Below, in pieces: positions 34,199-43,705 of a DNA stretch of 64,000 nt (within the stretch, counting starts at the first letter, position 1; every line of letters begins with the position of its first letter). This DNA is from Aquimarina aggregata (GTDB lineage Bacteria > Bacteroidota > Bacteroidia > Flavobacteriales > Flavobacteriaceae): contig NZ_LQRT01000046.1 of NCBI RefSeq assembly GCF_001632745.1, positions 248,001 to 312,000 on the forward strand, in the 5' to 3' direction. The translations under genes and the position numbers were made by a program. Under the pieces are notes generated by a model that had not been told where the DNA came from, ran no database searches, and saw nothing but the letters and a program-made list of their open reading frames with translations.

Positions 34199-36586
34199 CT
34201 AGTTTTTAACAACTTGTCTCCTTATTAACAAACCTCCTTTTGAATCTAAAACTTGTATAATATAAATTCCCTTATCTAAAACCTCTGGACGAATGCTAAC
34301 ATTATTATTCTTAATACTTTTGTTTTTTGAAAAGACCATTCTGCCGTTAGTATCATAAATATGTACCAAAACGCTATTTACAGTTAATGGTATAGTTATA
34401 TTTAACTCTTGATTAAATGGATTTGGATAAATTTTAATTTCTTTTAAATCCTTACTATTAGTCTTATTTATTGTAGTAATAGTATTACTTTTTTGATTTA
34501 TATTCTCTTTAATTTCTCTATTAAGGCTATAGTTTATAACTAGTCTAGCTGCTTTATTAGGATCTCCTTCATAGGAATGAGCAACACGCTTATATTTTGT
34601 TCTATATGTACTTTTTCCTTTTCCTCTAATAATAAAACTCATACTATTACCCGGTATCCAACCATTTCTATTTACTACTTGTTGCACCATACCTTTAAGA
34701 TCAGGAGTTCTTTGTTTAGTGCCTGATTCATTTGAACTCCATGTATCGGGTTTCCATCTTATTTTATTTGAAACCACTCCTCTACCAGAAACATTATCTC
34801 TATCCGTAAATCTTGGTGAGTTATCACTATCATGCAATGAGAATTCTAACTCGGCTCTTTTTCGATGGTATTCATCTGCTGTAAATTGTATATACGCCTT
34901 ATTAATAACTGCACCTTTTGGAACCGTAATATTTTGAAAACGGATACCGACTTTTTGAAAACTTAAAACATTACCACTATCATACACCAGTTCCAGATCA
35001 CTACTGTCTACATACAATTTTCCTAGAACATTCTCTTCTACATCATCAAAACCATCAGATACTGGAATAGTAAGATTTCCTGAAAATTGCCCCACATTTA
35101 TGGTAATTTCTTTTTCTGTACACAGTTCATGATTATCAAAAGCAATAACTTTGATTTTATGCACCCCATTAGAAAATGTTCTAAGTGCACTATACGGGGC
35201 TACATTATCTGTTTTTATCAAATTTCCATCAAGATAGAATTCAACTTTAGTTATCTGCCCGTCGATATCTGCTGCATTTGCTGAAATTGTATAAATATTA
35301 CCTCCTGGTAAGTTTTGTCCTTGATTAGGTGAAGTAATTGTTAGTTCGGGTGCTTTTAAGTTCTTATTAATTATTTTTATGACACTCCCGTTTGAAGGAT
35401 TCCATATATCTAAATTACTCGGAATCTCAAAAACATTATCATTAGACACTTCTGCAACGTGTATAGCATTGTCTACTTTAATGGTTCTTGCTTCAATCTT
35501 AGCTTCGTCTACAAAAATCCATTTAAATTGATTGAATTTACCAGAATCTCTAGTCCAACCTTTAATATCATCATTCTCTCTAAGAGGTGCTCCCCAACCT
35601 CCTTCTCCTATATACACAGTACCGTTATCATCTCTTTTAAAACCTTCTTCACTACCCGAACTAGTGGACGGGCGAAGTGGCCAAGTACTTTTAACAGTAT
35701 GGGCATCGCATTCTACCACTAATTTCACTCCTTTATCAAAGAATACTCGAGCCCAATTTGCGTATTCGATTAGATTTTCTCCTTTTGAAGATACATGAGG
35801 TCTAATTGGAAAATGATATTGAGCAATTTTCCAAATAACATTCTGATGTGCATTTAAATCATTTTTTAACCAATCTGTTTGTCCTCCGGAAATTGCATTA
35901 AGAGAGTTTAAGGTATATGTCCGTAATATATTACGCCCAAAAGTTATTGCATACCGTATTTTGGAAGAAGGAACATCGAATAAATCTTCGATAGTACGAT
36001 TACTTTTTTCATGATTTCCTCGTGCTGCAATTATGGGAAACATTCTTCCGTCATTAGCAATTGTTAATTGCCAATCATCAAACCAAGTTCTCCATTGTGA
36101 ATCACTATCATTATCTGTCATATCACCGCCAAAAAGTACAGCATGCGGTTTTAATTTTGCTACCAGGCGGTTTGCATTTTGTCTAGGTGCTCTATTATTT
36201 CTTGAATCCCCACCTGCGATAAGAGAAAATTTGCCATTCTCTAATGGTGCTGTTTTGAACCAAAATCGCTTGCTTACTCCTTCACTATCTTTAATCACAA
36301 AATAATATGCCGTATCTGGGTTTAGTCTTGATAACCTCACAAAGTTATTATTCATACCTCTGTAGTTGACTATTCGACTTGGTGTAATCGAATATGAATA
36401 GTTACTATAATTTGTTCCATGATCTACAGAACCATAATATACTGTAGGATTGGTACCAGAGATTTGATTCCACCCTATCACAATAGTTGTGGCAGGATTC
36501 TCTCTCAATGTTAGTCGGTATTTATCATTAGAAGCATGCACTTGTACACCTATCAGGACTACAAGAAGTAGGTAGATTTTTTTCAT
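34199..36586 (-). CDS. Second secreted Fn3-metallophosphoesterase with Ig-like domain and T9SS tail
   Basis: The 795-residue exported protein shares signal, Fn3, phosphoesterase and DNRLRE-like domains with its downstream paralog. It differs by an Ig-like domain inserted after the enzyme (about 395-480, with IDGQITKVEFYLDGNLI) and by lacking the chitin-binding-type segment. The metal motifs GGDSR, GGDMT and ARGNHE are present, and the final motif is again ECDAH rather than GHxH. The T9SS tail begins at KIYPNPFNQELNI. Shared modules with swapped accessory domains suggest a tandem duplication followed by shuffling, perhaps for different glycans. Confidence 0.83.
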   Translation of the reverse strand: MKKIYLLLVVLIGVQVHASNDKYRLTLRENPATTIVIGWNQISGTNPTVYYGSVDHGTNYSNYSYSITPSRIVNYRGMNNNFVRLSRLNPDTAYYFVIKDSEGVSKRFWFKTAPLENGKFSLIAGGDSRNNRAPRQNANRLVAKLKPHAVLFGGDMTDNDSDSQWRTWFDDWQLTIANDGRMFPIIAARGNHEKSNRTIEDLFDVPSSKIRYAITFGRNILRTYTLNSLNAISGGQTDWLKNDLNAHQNVIWKIAQYHFPIRPHVSSKGENLIEYANWARVFFDKGVKLVVECDAHTVKSTWPLRPSTSSGSEEGFKRDDNGTVYIGEGGWGAPLRENDDIKGWTRDSGKFNQFKWIFVDEAKIEARTIKVDNAIHVAEVSNDNVFEIPSNLDIWNPSNGSVIKIINKNLKAPELTITSPNQGQNLPGGNIYTISANAADIDGQITKVEFYLDGNLIKTDNVAPYSALRTFSNGVHKIKVIAFDNHELCTEKEITINVGQFSGNLTIPVSDGFDDVEENVLGKLYVDSSDLELVYDSGNVLSFQKVGIRFQNITVPKGAVINKAYIQFTADEYHRKRAELEFSLHDSDNSPRFTDRDNVSGRGVVSNKIRWKPDTWSSNESGTKQRTPDLKGMVQQVVNRNGWIPGNSMSFIIRGKGKSTYRTKYKRVAHSYEGDPNKAARLVINYSLNREIKENINQKSNTITTINKTNSKDLKEIKIYPNPFNQELNITIPLTVNSVLVHIYDTNGRMVFSKNKSIKNNNVSIRPEVLDKGIYIIQVLDSKGGLLIRRQVVKN

Positions 36587-36788
36587 GGTTGTATAGCATT
36601 AGGTTACAATTATAAAGTTAACTCATAACGACACAATACCATACCACGACTCTAAATCTTAATCAATTATTAAATCAGATAACCAAGGCTTTTACATAAC
36701 ATAACAATGAATTGAACTATGATTAACATATCTTAATAAACCGTCAATTATATATTGAAAATAAAAATACTGCCATTTTATAAATAAA

Positions 36789-36816
36789 AAAAAGACCATC
36801 AAAATGATGGTCTTTT
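36789..36816 (-). terminator. Rho-independent terminator of the M36 peptidase
   Basis: On the minus strand AAAAGACCATCA and TGATGGTCTTTT form a stem with a 3-base loop followed by a long T-run, 28 bases after the M36 stop. Confidence 0.9.
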
Positions 36817-36843
36817 TAATTTGAAATATCTCAACGAATCGAA

Positions 36844-39800
36844 TTATTGAATAATAAAGCGTTGTGTTGAGTCTTGCACTTTAAGTATATACATACCTGC
36901 CCCCAGACGGCTCACATTGATAGAGCCACTATTATTTAATTTTCCTTTTCCAACAACTTGTCCCATAATATTTATTATAGAATATGGTGTTTCTGATAAT
37001 TGTTTACCAGAAATAGATACTTGTAATGAGCTTCCTTTAGATAATGGGTTAGGATGAACTCTCATTGCAAACGCTCCTTCATTTTCTGTTCCTAAAGTTG
37101 GTGTTGTAGGACCAAAACTTGCCACCACAGATGATCCTGGACAAGATCCTTCATAAATCTTCACATTCGAGAATACAGAAGTGTTTCCAGAACCAGCGTC
37201 ATTATCATTAATAAATACTAATCTATCCATACTACCTGTATAGAAATTACCAACAGGTATTGTATACGTAGTAGTACCACCAGCATAATTATCAAAATCT
37301 AATACTCCATAACTTTGAGTACCGTGAACTTTGAAATATCGAGTTTGTGTTAGTGTATTATCATCTTCGAAACCAACTGCATGGATTTCTCCTTGAGCTG
37401 TACTGCTAAAGTCAAACTCTATTACAGTATTTGCCGTAACAGTATAGTTAAGAGCAATAAATTTCCAAGTATTATTTGACATTGATAATCCTGCACCTCC
37501 ATTAATAACTGTTGCATTATTACCTGTTGCTGTATCTTGATTAGAGAAAGGAGAGATTGTGAAATCATTAAAACTTAGTGCATCACAAGTTGGGTCAGGA
37601 TTTCCTGTACCATCCTGAATACTAACAGCATCTATAGCTATATCACTTTGCCAACCTTGACCTCCATCACCAGTTAGTACATTAAATCGTAATTGTACAC
37701 TAGCGTTTCCTGCATATGCAGAAAGATCAACGTCTGCAGCATTCCAGTTAGTTCCTTGAGCTCCAGCTCTATTAAATACGCTTACCCAGTTTCCGGTATT
37801 ATCGGTTCTTGCTTCTACGGTTAATGATTCAATAGCACTACCTACCATATGGTATTGGAAAGTAAGGCTAGGTGACGTAAGTCCGCTAAAGTTTAAACAA
37901 GGTGAGTTTAATATTGCTCTTTTGTTAGGGAATCCAGTACCATTACCAGATGCTTCTACATAGATATATGTACTACCATCTACTGCACTACTTGGTCCTG
38001 TTCCGTTTGATGGAGTACCACCAGAGTTTCTAGTGAAGTTTAAATCATCTCCTGAAGTAGCATCTTTCCATAACCCTAAGTTTGTTTCAAAACTTTCAGC
38101 AAATGGGAATGATGTAACATCTCCAGTACAATCATCTCCGCCTGGTCCAGGTCCACCACCATCACAAGGGTTTACAAATGAAACCGTTTGATCAGTTTGA
38201 CCGTTAGAACCGCCATTATTATTTTCGTTAGCATCTTGACCAACTCCTCTTTCTGCAAATGCTTTCCAGATTAAACATCTGTATTGTCCGTTATATAAAT
38301 CTTGATCAGCTTGAAGAATACCATCACGACCAGAAACGAATCCAGGATTGTTTGCAGTATTTTTTAATCCTTCGATTACTAATGCCATTGCGATATTGTT
38401 ACCGCCTGTACCATTATAAAAATCTGGATTAAACCCTTCTTGATCAATTAGCGCCCATGTCATATCCCATAAAATAGTTGCAAAAGCATATCCTACTCCA
38501 TGAGGTCTTGCTAAACCACCTATATCTGCATAATCTGTATTATTAATAGATCTGTTTGTAGAATATCTTGTAGGACGAATTCCTGCTCCATCAACTGGTT
38601 GCCCTAAAACGTAAGGTCCAACTCCTCTACCATCGGTTCCTCTATCTCCTGCTTTCATAGTAAGCATTAATCCGAACCAATCAGACCATCCTTCTCCCAT
38701 TTGCTCAGATCCACCAAGTGTATTAGAATTTCTACCACCTACTAATCTTGTAGAAATACCATGACCATATTCATGCGCAATTATAATATTATCGAAACTT
38801 CCGTCTCTTCCTGGGTTTGTTCTATTCCATAGGAACATTTGCATTCTTGGATTACTTCCATCAGGTGGTGTACCAAAATTAGCATTATTTGTTCCACTTC
38901 CATCTTGTGCATCAGCATTTACAGAATCACTTCCTGATCCACCATTACCGTAGTTATTTTCTTGAAAATTACCACTAGCTTCATCAAAACCATACTGATA
39001 CCATACATCATGCATAATATTGTTCCAGTAAAATAAGTTGGTAATTGAAGCATCTCTATAATTACTTGGTGCCTGGTTTAAATTTACTGGGAAACTAAAA
39101 TCTAAACTACTGCCTCCACTTGGTGAAAAACCTGTTCCGTTGTTTCCATTACTATCATCTTGAGCCCAAACATTATTACCTCTAGTAATAGTAAACTCTG
39201 CTCCTGCACTACCATTTGTATCATGCCATCCAAATGGAGAAGCTGTTGTATTTGCAGGATCTGTTACTATAGATCTATTTCCTTCATCAGGACTTCCTAA
39301 TGGCATTGCGTAAACGTTATATGAATCTGGTGCCAATGCCGCTGTAGCCGCTTTAGTTAAAGGACCTATTTTATTAGCATCAATTAGTACTGATTCGTTA
39401 TGGTCGTGAGATTCATGACCAGGTGCATCAAAGTTACAAGAGATTACCCAGTTGTTTTCATGAAGTATTTCATTAGTAGAAATATCAACATAACTATCCC
39501 ACCAGTTTTCTCCTCCTTTTTCATATAAGTTTACATTCCAAGCAAGGCGTAACTCATTATTATGATATACATAAACCTGCTTAGCTGTAATTGCTTTTTC
39601 ATCTTCTGTTATCCCAGAATTTTTAAATTCAAAAACATCATTTCCGTTTTTTTGGATAACCGCTTTTGAAAGACTTTTTGGTTGAGCAAGATTATGCATT
39701 CTTGCCACAACTCCAATTGCTGCTTCTGGTGTACTAGAAGATTTAGCCGCTACTACTTTAGAAGCTGCATCTTGAACAAATTGATTTATTGCATAAGTAA

Positions 39801-40080
39801 CTTGTCCATTTTCTACAGAAACTTTATATGTTCCGTTTACAATTGGTGTTCCATTAAGGTACTGTGTAATATAAGCATGAACTAAACCTGGTTTTAAGGA
39901 TGATGCTGTACTTGTGATTTTAAATTCTGAATAATCATTAGTAGTTGAAGATTTTGCATCGTTAGCTGCGGCAGCTTCTGCTTTGAAATGGTTAAGGACA
40001 GCTGTTTCTATGTCCTGTTGTGCAAAAAGTGTTTGTCCGATTAAAAGAATTAATACGGCAAACGAGTAGACTTTTTTCAT
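36844..40080 (-). CDS. Secreted M36 fungalysin-type metallopeptidase with T9SS tail
   Basis: The 1078-residue protein has a signal peptide (MKKVYSFAVLILLIGQTLFA), an FTP-like propeptide region (about 30-210) and an M36 catalytic domain. The catalytic domain contains HEYGH (H436, E437, H440) and the downstream glutamate ligand E463 in MGEGWSDWFG, both typical of fungalysins. A MAM-like beta-sandwich (about 655-830) and another beta domain precede the T9SS tail (HPNPLSKGSSLQV). Fungalysins degrade proteins such as elastin, keratin or collagen, so it is a likely extracellular protease. It is transcribed alone from a long AT-rich upstream region. Confidence 0.92.
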   Translation of the reverse strand: MKKVYSFAVLILLIGQTLFAQQDIETAVLNHFKAEAAAANDAKSSTTNDYSEFKITSTASSLKPGLVHAYITQYLNGTPIVNGTYKVSVENGQVTYAINQFVQDAASKVVAAKSSSTPEAAIGVVARMHNLAQPKSLSKAVIQKNGNDVFEFKNSGITEDEKAITAKQVYVYHNNELRLAWNVNLYEKGGENWWDSYVDISTNEILHENNWVISCNFDAPGHESHDHNESVLIDANKIGPLTKAATAALAPDSYNVYAMPLGSPDEGNRSIVTDPANTTASPFGWHDTNGSAGAEFTITRGNNVWAQDDSNGNNGTGFSPSGGSSLDFSFPVNLNQAPSNYRDASITNLFYWNNIMHDVWYQYGFDEASGNFQENNYGNGGSGSDSVNADAQDGSGTNNANFGTPPDGSNPRMQMFLWNRTNPGRDGSFDNIIIAHEYGHGISTRLVGGRNSNTLGGSEQMGEGWSDWFGLMLTMKAGDRGTDGRGVGPYVLGQPVDGAGIRPTRYSTNRSINNTDYADIGGLARPHGVGYAFATILWDMTWALIDQEGFNPDFYNGTGGNNIAMALVIEGLKNTANNPGFVSGRDGILQADQDLYNGQYRCLIWKAFAERGVGQDANENNNGGSNGQTDQTVSFVNPCDGGGPGPGGDDCTGDVTSFPFAESFETNLGLWKDATSGDDLNFTRNSGGTPSNGTGPSSAVDGSTYIYVEASGNGTGFPNKRAILNSPCLNFSGLTSPSLTFQYHMVGSAIESLTVEARTDNTGNWVSVFNRAGAQGTNWNAADVDLSAYAGNASVQLRFNVLTGDGGQGWQSDIAIDAVSIQDGTGNPDPTCDALSFNDFTISPFSNQDTATGNNATVINGGAGLSMSNNTWKFIALNYTVTANTVIEFDFSSTAQGEIHAVGFEDDNTLTQTRYFKVHGTQSYGVLDFDNYAGGTTTYTIPVGNFYTGSMDRLVFINDNDAGSGNTSVFSNVKIYEGSCPGSSVVASFGPTTPTLGTENEGAFAMRVHPNPLSKGSSLQVSISGKQLSETPYSIINIMGQVVGKGKLNNSGSINVSRLGAGMYILKVQDSTQRFIIQ

Positions 40081-40738
40081 AAAAATTAGTATTTGAGTTT
40101 GTGTATAACAAAATTAAAGAAAATCTAATGATATTTAACAATCACTGAGAAAGACGTATTAAATTACCATAAATTAACACATATATTGAACTTTTTTTAT
40201 TAATGTTGTTAAAAAAACAACAACGAGTCTAAAAATACCTATTAACTACTACCAACACTGGGCTAACTCAAATAATCAAATCCATAATATTCAGAATGAG
40301 GTATTTAAAATAATAATTATCCCTTTTTTGTATTACGGTAAACCTGTCGAATTAAATTTTAAAAAAAATTTAACTAACGTTAGTTCAGGGTATAAAAAAA
40401 CTTGAATTTGATTAACAAAAAGAAATAAAGTTTAAACAAGATATTCAGAAATCCATATCCGTAAATATTACACTTATTTAAGAAAGGTAACAATCAAAAA
40501 GTTTAGGCGAATACGTCATCTTATAGACTAAAAAACAATCATAAATTCTTACGTTAAGATCAACCAATTTTTTTAGTTATTAAACAATCTAAAGAAAATA
40601 TCAATCAATAATAAGAATAGAACTATCTAAAAAAAGAACTTGCAATCAAATATATTATAAACTTTAAATAAGATTTTTTAATCTTTGATGTTCTTTAATA
40701 TAATATGTATTTTTAAATATCACTAAATCTCTTAAATA
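40081..40738. other. Long AT-rich intergenic region with TetR-like palindrome
   Basis: No gene is visible in these 658 bases. At 40372-40385 lies the perfect 14-bp palindrome AACTAACGTTAGTT, followed by a GGGTATAAA stretch. Perfect ACTAACGTTAGT-type dyads are typical of TetR-family operators, yet no such regulator is in the window. The region must also contain the promoters of the divergent M36 and superoxide dismutase genes. Confidence 0.5.
40372..40385. promoter_or_regulatory. Perfect palindrome AACTAACGTTAGTT
   Basis: All 14 bases are self-complementary. The site is about 290 bases upstream of the M36 gene and about 350 upstream of the Mn-type dismutase gene, so the target is unclear. Confidence 0.5.
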
Positions 40739-41476
40739 ATGGACAAACGTAAATTTCTTAAAACTACAATAATCGCATCAACAGGTATGGCCGCCGTTCC
40801 TTCGATGGTTTTATCGTCATGTACATCTACAAAAAAAGAAGAAAATAAAAGCGAAACTGTACCCGTGGTTGCTGAAAAAGCTTCATCTGTATTTACACTA
40901 CCTAAATTGAGTTATGGATATGATGCTTTTCCAGATACTATAGATGCAATGACAATGGAGATTCATCATTCAAAACATCATCAAGGTTATGTTAACAAAT
41001 TAAACAAAGCACTTGAAGAAAGCGCTAATACAAGTAAAGATATTACCGATATATTAAGAGGTAAAAACCTTTCTGCAGGAGTAAGAAATAATGGTGGCGG
41101 ACATTTTAATCATTCTTTATACTGGGATATTTTAACCCCTGGAGGAAGCATGTCTGACGCCTTTAAGGAACTTATTATTAAAAACTTTAATTCTATAGAA
41201 GCCTTTAAAGGTGAACTTGCAAATGCAGGTAAGAAAAGATTTGGATCTGGATGGGCATGGTTATGTCAAGATACAGATAAAAAGTTATTCATTACCTCAA
41301 CAGCAAATCAAGATAATCCTTTAATGACAGTTGCCGAAAAACAAGGACACCCAATTCTAGGAATTGATGTTTGGGAACACGCATACTACTTAAAATATCA
41401 AAATAAAAGAGGTGATTACCTCAATAATATTATAAATATAATAAACTGGCAAAAAGTAGAAAGTAGAATTCTGTAA
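40739..41476 (+). CDS. Exported Mn-type superoxide dismutase
   Basis: The 245-residue protein begins with a Tat-like/lipoprotein signal (MDKRKFLKTT, then SMVLSSC with a possible lipid Cys at 28), followed by the Fe/Mn SOD fold. The ligands are H76 (EIHHSKHH), H125 (NHSLYW), D210 and H214 (DVWEHAYY). The active-site glutamine is in STANQDNPLM and the metal-2 motif is GGGHFNHS, the Mn-type combination. It converts superoxide to hydrogen peroxide and oxygen. An exported Fe/Mn enzyme is less common than the cytoplasmic type and suggests defence of the cell surface. It is followed by a Cu/Zn enzyme at a short distance. Confidence 0.9.
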   Translation: MDKRKFLKTTIIASTGMAAVPSMVLSSCTSTKKEENKSETVPVVAEKASSVFTLPKLSYGYDAFPDTIDAMTMEIHHSKHHQGYVNKLNKALEESANTSKDITDILRGKNLSAGVRNNGGGHFNHSLYWDILTPGGSMSDAFKELIIKNFNSIEAFKGELANAGKKRFGSGWAWLCQDTDKKLFITSTANQDNPLMTVAEKQGHPILGIDVWEHAYYLKYQNKRGDYLNNIINIINWQKVESRIL

Positions 41477-41563
41477 GTCCTTATTTAGGTAATTAATACC
41501 GATTTAATATATAAAATAATTAAATTGCATGTAAAAAGTAATATTTATAAGCAATATTGGATT

Positions 41564-42130
41564 ATGAAAATCGTAAAATTAATATCATTTATCTTTTTAA
41601 CCCTTATTTTAGGTTGCAAAGGAGAGAATAAAAAGGAAGTTACTAATCAAGAGACTGATATCAAAAAGTCGAATACAATTGAAAAGATAGAAATCAATTT
41701 AACATCTAAAAGTAATAGTAATGTTACTGGTAAAATTTCTTTTATTGAAGAAGAAGGATTAGTAAATATGGTAGCAGAATTAACAGGACTTAGTGAAGGT
41801 GAACATGCTATCCATATTCATGAAAAGGCAGATTGTTCGTCTCCCGATGGTAAATCAACTGGTGGACATTGGAATCCTTCATTAAAACCTCATGGTAAAT
41901 GGGGAGCTAAAGAAGGTTATCACGCTGGCGATATTGGAAATTTTAACGTCGATGAACATGGTCATGGAGTAATCAATTTTTCTACTAACGAATGGTGTAT
42001 TGGTTGTGACGACGATAAAAAGAATATCCTTGGCAAAGCTATTATTGTTCATCAAGGCACAGATGATTTTACTTCTCAACCTTCTGGTGCCGCAGGAAGT
42101 AGAGTAAGTTGTGGAGGAATAATCCAGTAA
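41564..42130 (+). CDS. Cu/Zn superoxide dismutase lipoprotein
   Basis: I use the ATG at 41564 because MKIVKLISFIFLTLILGC is then a lipoprotein signal with lipid Cys at 18; a TTG at 41525 adds 13 residues of no signal value. The 188-residue protein has the Cu/Zn SOD signature HIHEKADC, zinc-loop residues in GGHWNPSLKPHG and HAGDIGN, the copper ligand HQGTDDF and the C-terminal Cys pair partner in RVSCGGI. Bound to a membrane in the periplasm it would remove superoxide. It is 87 bases behind the Mn-type enzyme and ends at a terminator. Confidence 0.92.
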   Translation: MKIVKLISFIFLTLILGCKGENKKEVTNQETDIKKSNTIEKIEINLTSKSNSNVTGKISFIEEEGLVNMVAELTGLSEGEHAIHIHEKADCSSPDGKSTGGHWNPSLKPHGKWGAKEGYHAGDIGNFNVDEHGHGVINFSTNEWCIGCDDDKKNILGKAIIVHQGTDDFTSQPSGAAGSRVSCGGIIQ

Positions 42131-42154
42131 TCTATTCTTTTTACTAAAAAATAT

Positions 42155-42181
42155 AAAGAGGTTGTTTTATACAACCTCTTT
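42155..42181 (+). terminator. Rho-independent terminator of the SOD pair
   Basis: AAAGAGGTTGT (42155-42165) pairs with ACAACCTCTTT (42171-42181) over a 5-base loop, followed by TTTTG. Confidence 0.9.
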
Positions 42182-42212
42182 TTTGTTTTCTTAAACGAAA
42201 ACAGTATCTTCC
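42182..42212 (+). promoter_or_regulatory. Putative promoter of the ECF sigma operon
   Basis: TTTG at 42182-42185 and TATCTTCC at 42205-42212 (two mismatches to TAnnTTTG) are 19 bases apart, as expected for a Bacteroidota promoter. It is directly upstream of the sigma factor gene and just after the SOD terminator. Confidence 0.45.
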
Positions 42213-42234
42213 CAATCTATTGTAGATAAACTTA

Positions 42235-42765
42235 ATGCAACCCACAGCACTAATCATAGCTTTACAGAATAAAGATCAAAATGCTTTTAAAAGTATATAT
42301 GATATGTACTCTGAAAATGTATATGGTATTATTAATACTATTTTGAAAGACGATACTCTTTCTGAAGAAGTACTGCAGGATGTATTTATAAAAATTTGGA
42401 ATAAAGCTCCTTTATATTCCGAAAAAAAAGGTCGGTTCTTTACTTGGATTCTTAATATAGCACGAAATGCTGCTATTGATAAAACAAGATCTAAAAGTTA
42501 TAAAAACACAACACAAAACCTTACCGTCGATTCTTTCGTAGATATACTAGAAGACAAAACTAACTTTGTTAGTAAAATTGATAGTATTGGGATCAAAAAA
42601 TATATTCAATCTTTAGAACCGATTTGTAAAAAAGTAATTGATCTTTTATTTTTTAAAGGATTTACTCAAAAAGAAACGGCTGAAGAATTGGATATTCCTC
42701 TGGGGACGGTTAAGACGAGAAATAGAATTTGTATTGATAAACTAAAAAAAACATTGGAAGTATAG
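42235..42765 (+). CDS. ECF-type RNA polymerase sigma factor
   Basis: The 176-residue protein has sigma region 2 (residues about 15-85, AFKSIYDMYSENVYGI and DVFIKIWNKA) and region 4 (about 120-175) with the HTH TQKETAEELDIPLGTVKTR. It lacks regions 1 and 3, as ECF factors do. The next gene, eight bases downstream, is an RskA-type anti-sigma factor, which gives a standard sigma/anti-sigma pair. It sits just after two superoxide dismutases behind a terminator, so an oxidative-stress role is possible, although its targets are unknown. Confidence 0.9.
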   Translation: MQPTALIIALQNKDQNAFKSIYDMYSENVYGIINTILKDDTLSEEVLQDVFIKIWNKAPLYSEKKGRFFTWILNIARNAAIDKTRSKSYKNTTQNLTVDSFVDILEDKTNFVSKIDSIGIKKYIQSLEPICKKVIDLLFFKGFTQKETAEELDIPLGTVKTRNRICIDKLKKTLEV

Positions 42766-42772
42766 GCTATAC

Positions 42773-43573
42773 ATGGATATTAAAGCATACATATCATCTG
42801 GTATTTTAGAATTATATGTCTATGGTTCTCTTTCTGAAAAAGAGAACGAAGAGGTGTATAAGATATTGCAAGAATATCCTGAAGCTGTTGAAGAAGTTGA
42901 GCGTATTGAAAAAACACTGCAACAATTATCCAGTGTTATGGCTTCTCCTAATGTAAATTCTTTATACCATAAAATTGAGTCACAACTAGAAGAATCAACA
43001 GATAAAAACACTGTTATACCAATTAATCGTTCTTCAAAAAATTGGGCTGCATATATTGGTTGGGCTGCATCTGTTGCTTTATTAATTGGATTATTTATTC
43101 AATTTAATAAAAATCAAAAATTGCAACAGCAAGTTGTAACTAATCAAATAGAACAAAACTTACTTGAAGGTAAAATAAATGTAGCTGAAGAGGATCTTTC
43201 TAAGGTAAAGTCCCTATTAAATGTATTACGAAACAAAGATATTATACAAATACCTTTAAAAGCACAGCAGGTTGACCCTAGTGCTTATGCAGCCGTATAT
43301 TGGGATAAAGAAAAACAAGTGACATATATAGATGTTGCTGGATTACCTACTCCTCCACCTGGCAAAGTATACCAAGTATGGTCATTAAAATTAGACCCTC
43401 TTACACCAACTAGTCTTGGAGTTTTAAATAACTTCTCTGAAGACGATCAAAAAATCTTTAGTCTTAAAAACACCAATGCATCAGAAGCATTTGGTATTAC
43501 CTTAGAACCCGAAGGTGGTAGTGAATCGCCTACTTTAGAACAATTATACACCTTAGGAATAATTGATTCTTAA
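42773..43573 (+). CDS. RskA-type anti-sigma factor
   Basis: The 266-residue protein starts with a cytoplasmic segment of about 70 residues containing LYVYGSLSEKENEEVYKILQ, the zinc-free anti-sigma-type helix bundle. One membrane span follows (AAYIGWAASVALLIGLFIQF). The C-terminal periplasmic domain (YAAVYWDKEKQVTYIDVAGL, LPTPPPGKVYQVWSLK) is the RskA/anti-sigma-K sensor domain. It should hold the ECF sigma factor next to it at the membrane until a signal, probably proteolysis, releases it. It starts eight bases after the sigma gene and ends near a terminator. Confidence 0.9.
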   Translation: MDIKAYISSGILELYVYGSLSEKENEEVYKILQEYPEAVEEVERIEKTLQQLSSVMASPNVNSLYHKIESQLEESTDKNTVIPINRSSKNWAAYIGWAASVALLIGLFIQFNKNQKLQQQVVTNQIEQNLLEGKINVAEEDLSKVKSLLNVLRNKDIIQIPLKAQQVDPSAYAAVYWDKEKQVTYIDVAGLPTPPPGKVYQVWSLKLDPLTPTSLGVLNNFSEDDQKIFSLKNTNASEAFGITLEPEGGSESPTLEQLYTLGIIDS

Positions 43574-43620
43574 ATCTTTTTACGTTTACTAAACTTAGAA
43601 ATACATTTTAATTTTAATAA

Positions 43621-43660
43621 AAAAAAACAGAAGCAAGATTTATATTCTTACCTCTGTTTT
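43621..43660. terminator. Bidirectional terminator
   Basis: AAACAGA (43625-43631) pairs with TCTGTTT (43653-43659), with an inner AAGA/TTCTT pairing. It lies between the convergent anti-sigma gene and the Cys-rich lipoprotein gene. Confidence 0.65.
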
Positions 43661-43705
43661 AGTTTTTAGTATCTATGTTTTAAGGAAACTTTTCCTTTGT
43701 TTGTT

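Noticed and set aside
35459..36305. Several overlapping plus-strand frames inside the metallophosphoesterase genes
   Set aside because: Antisense to conserved enzyme domains; their presence reflects codon bias.
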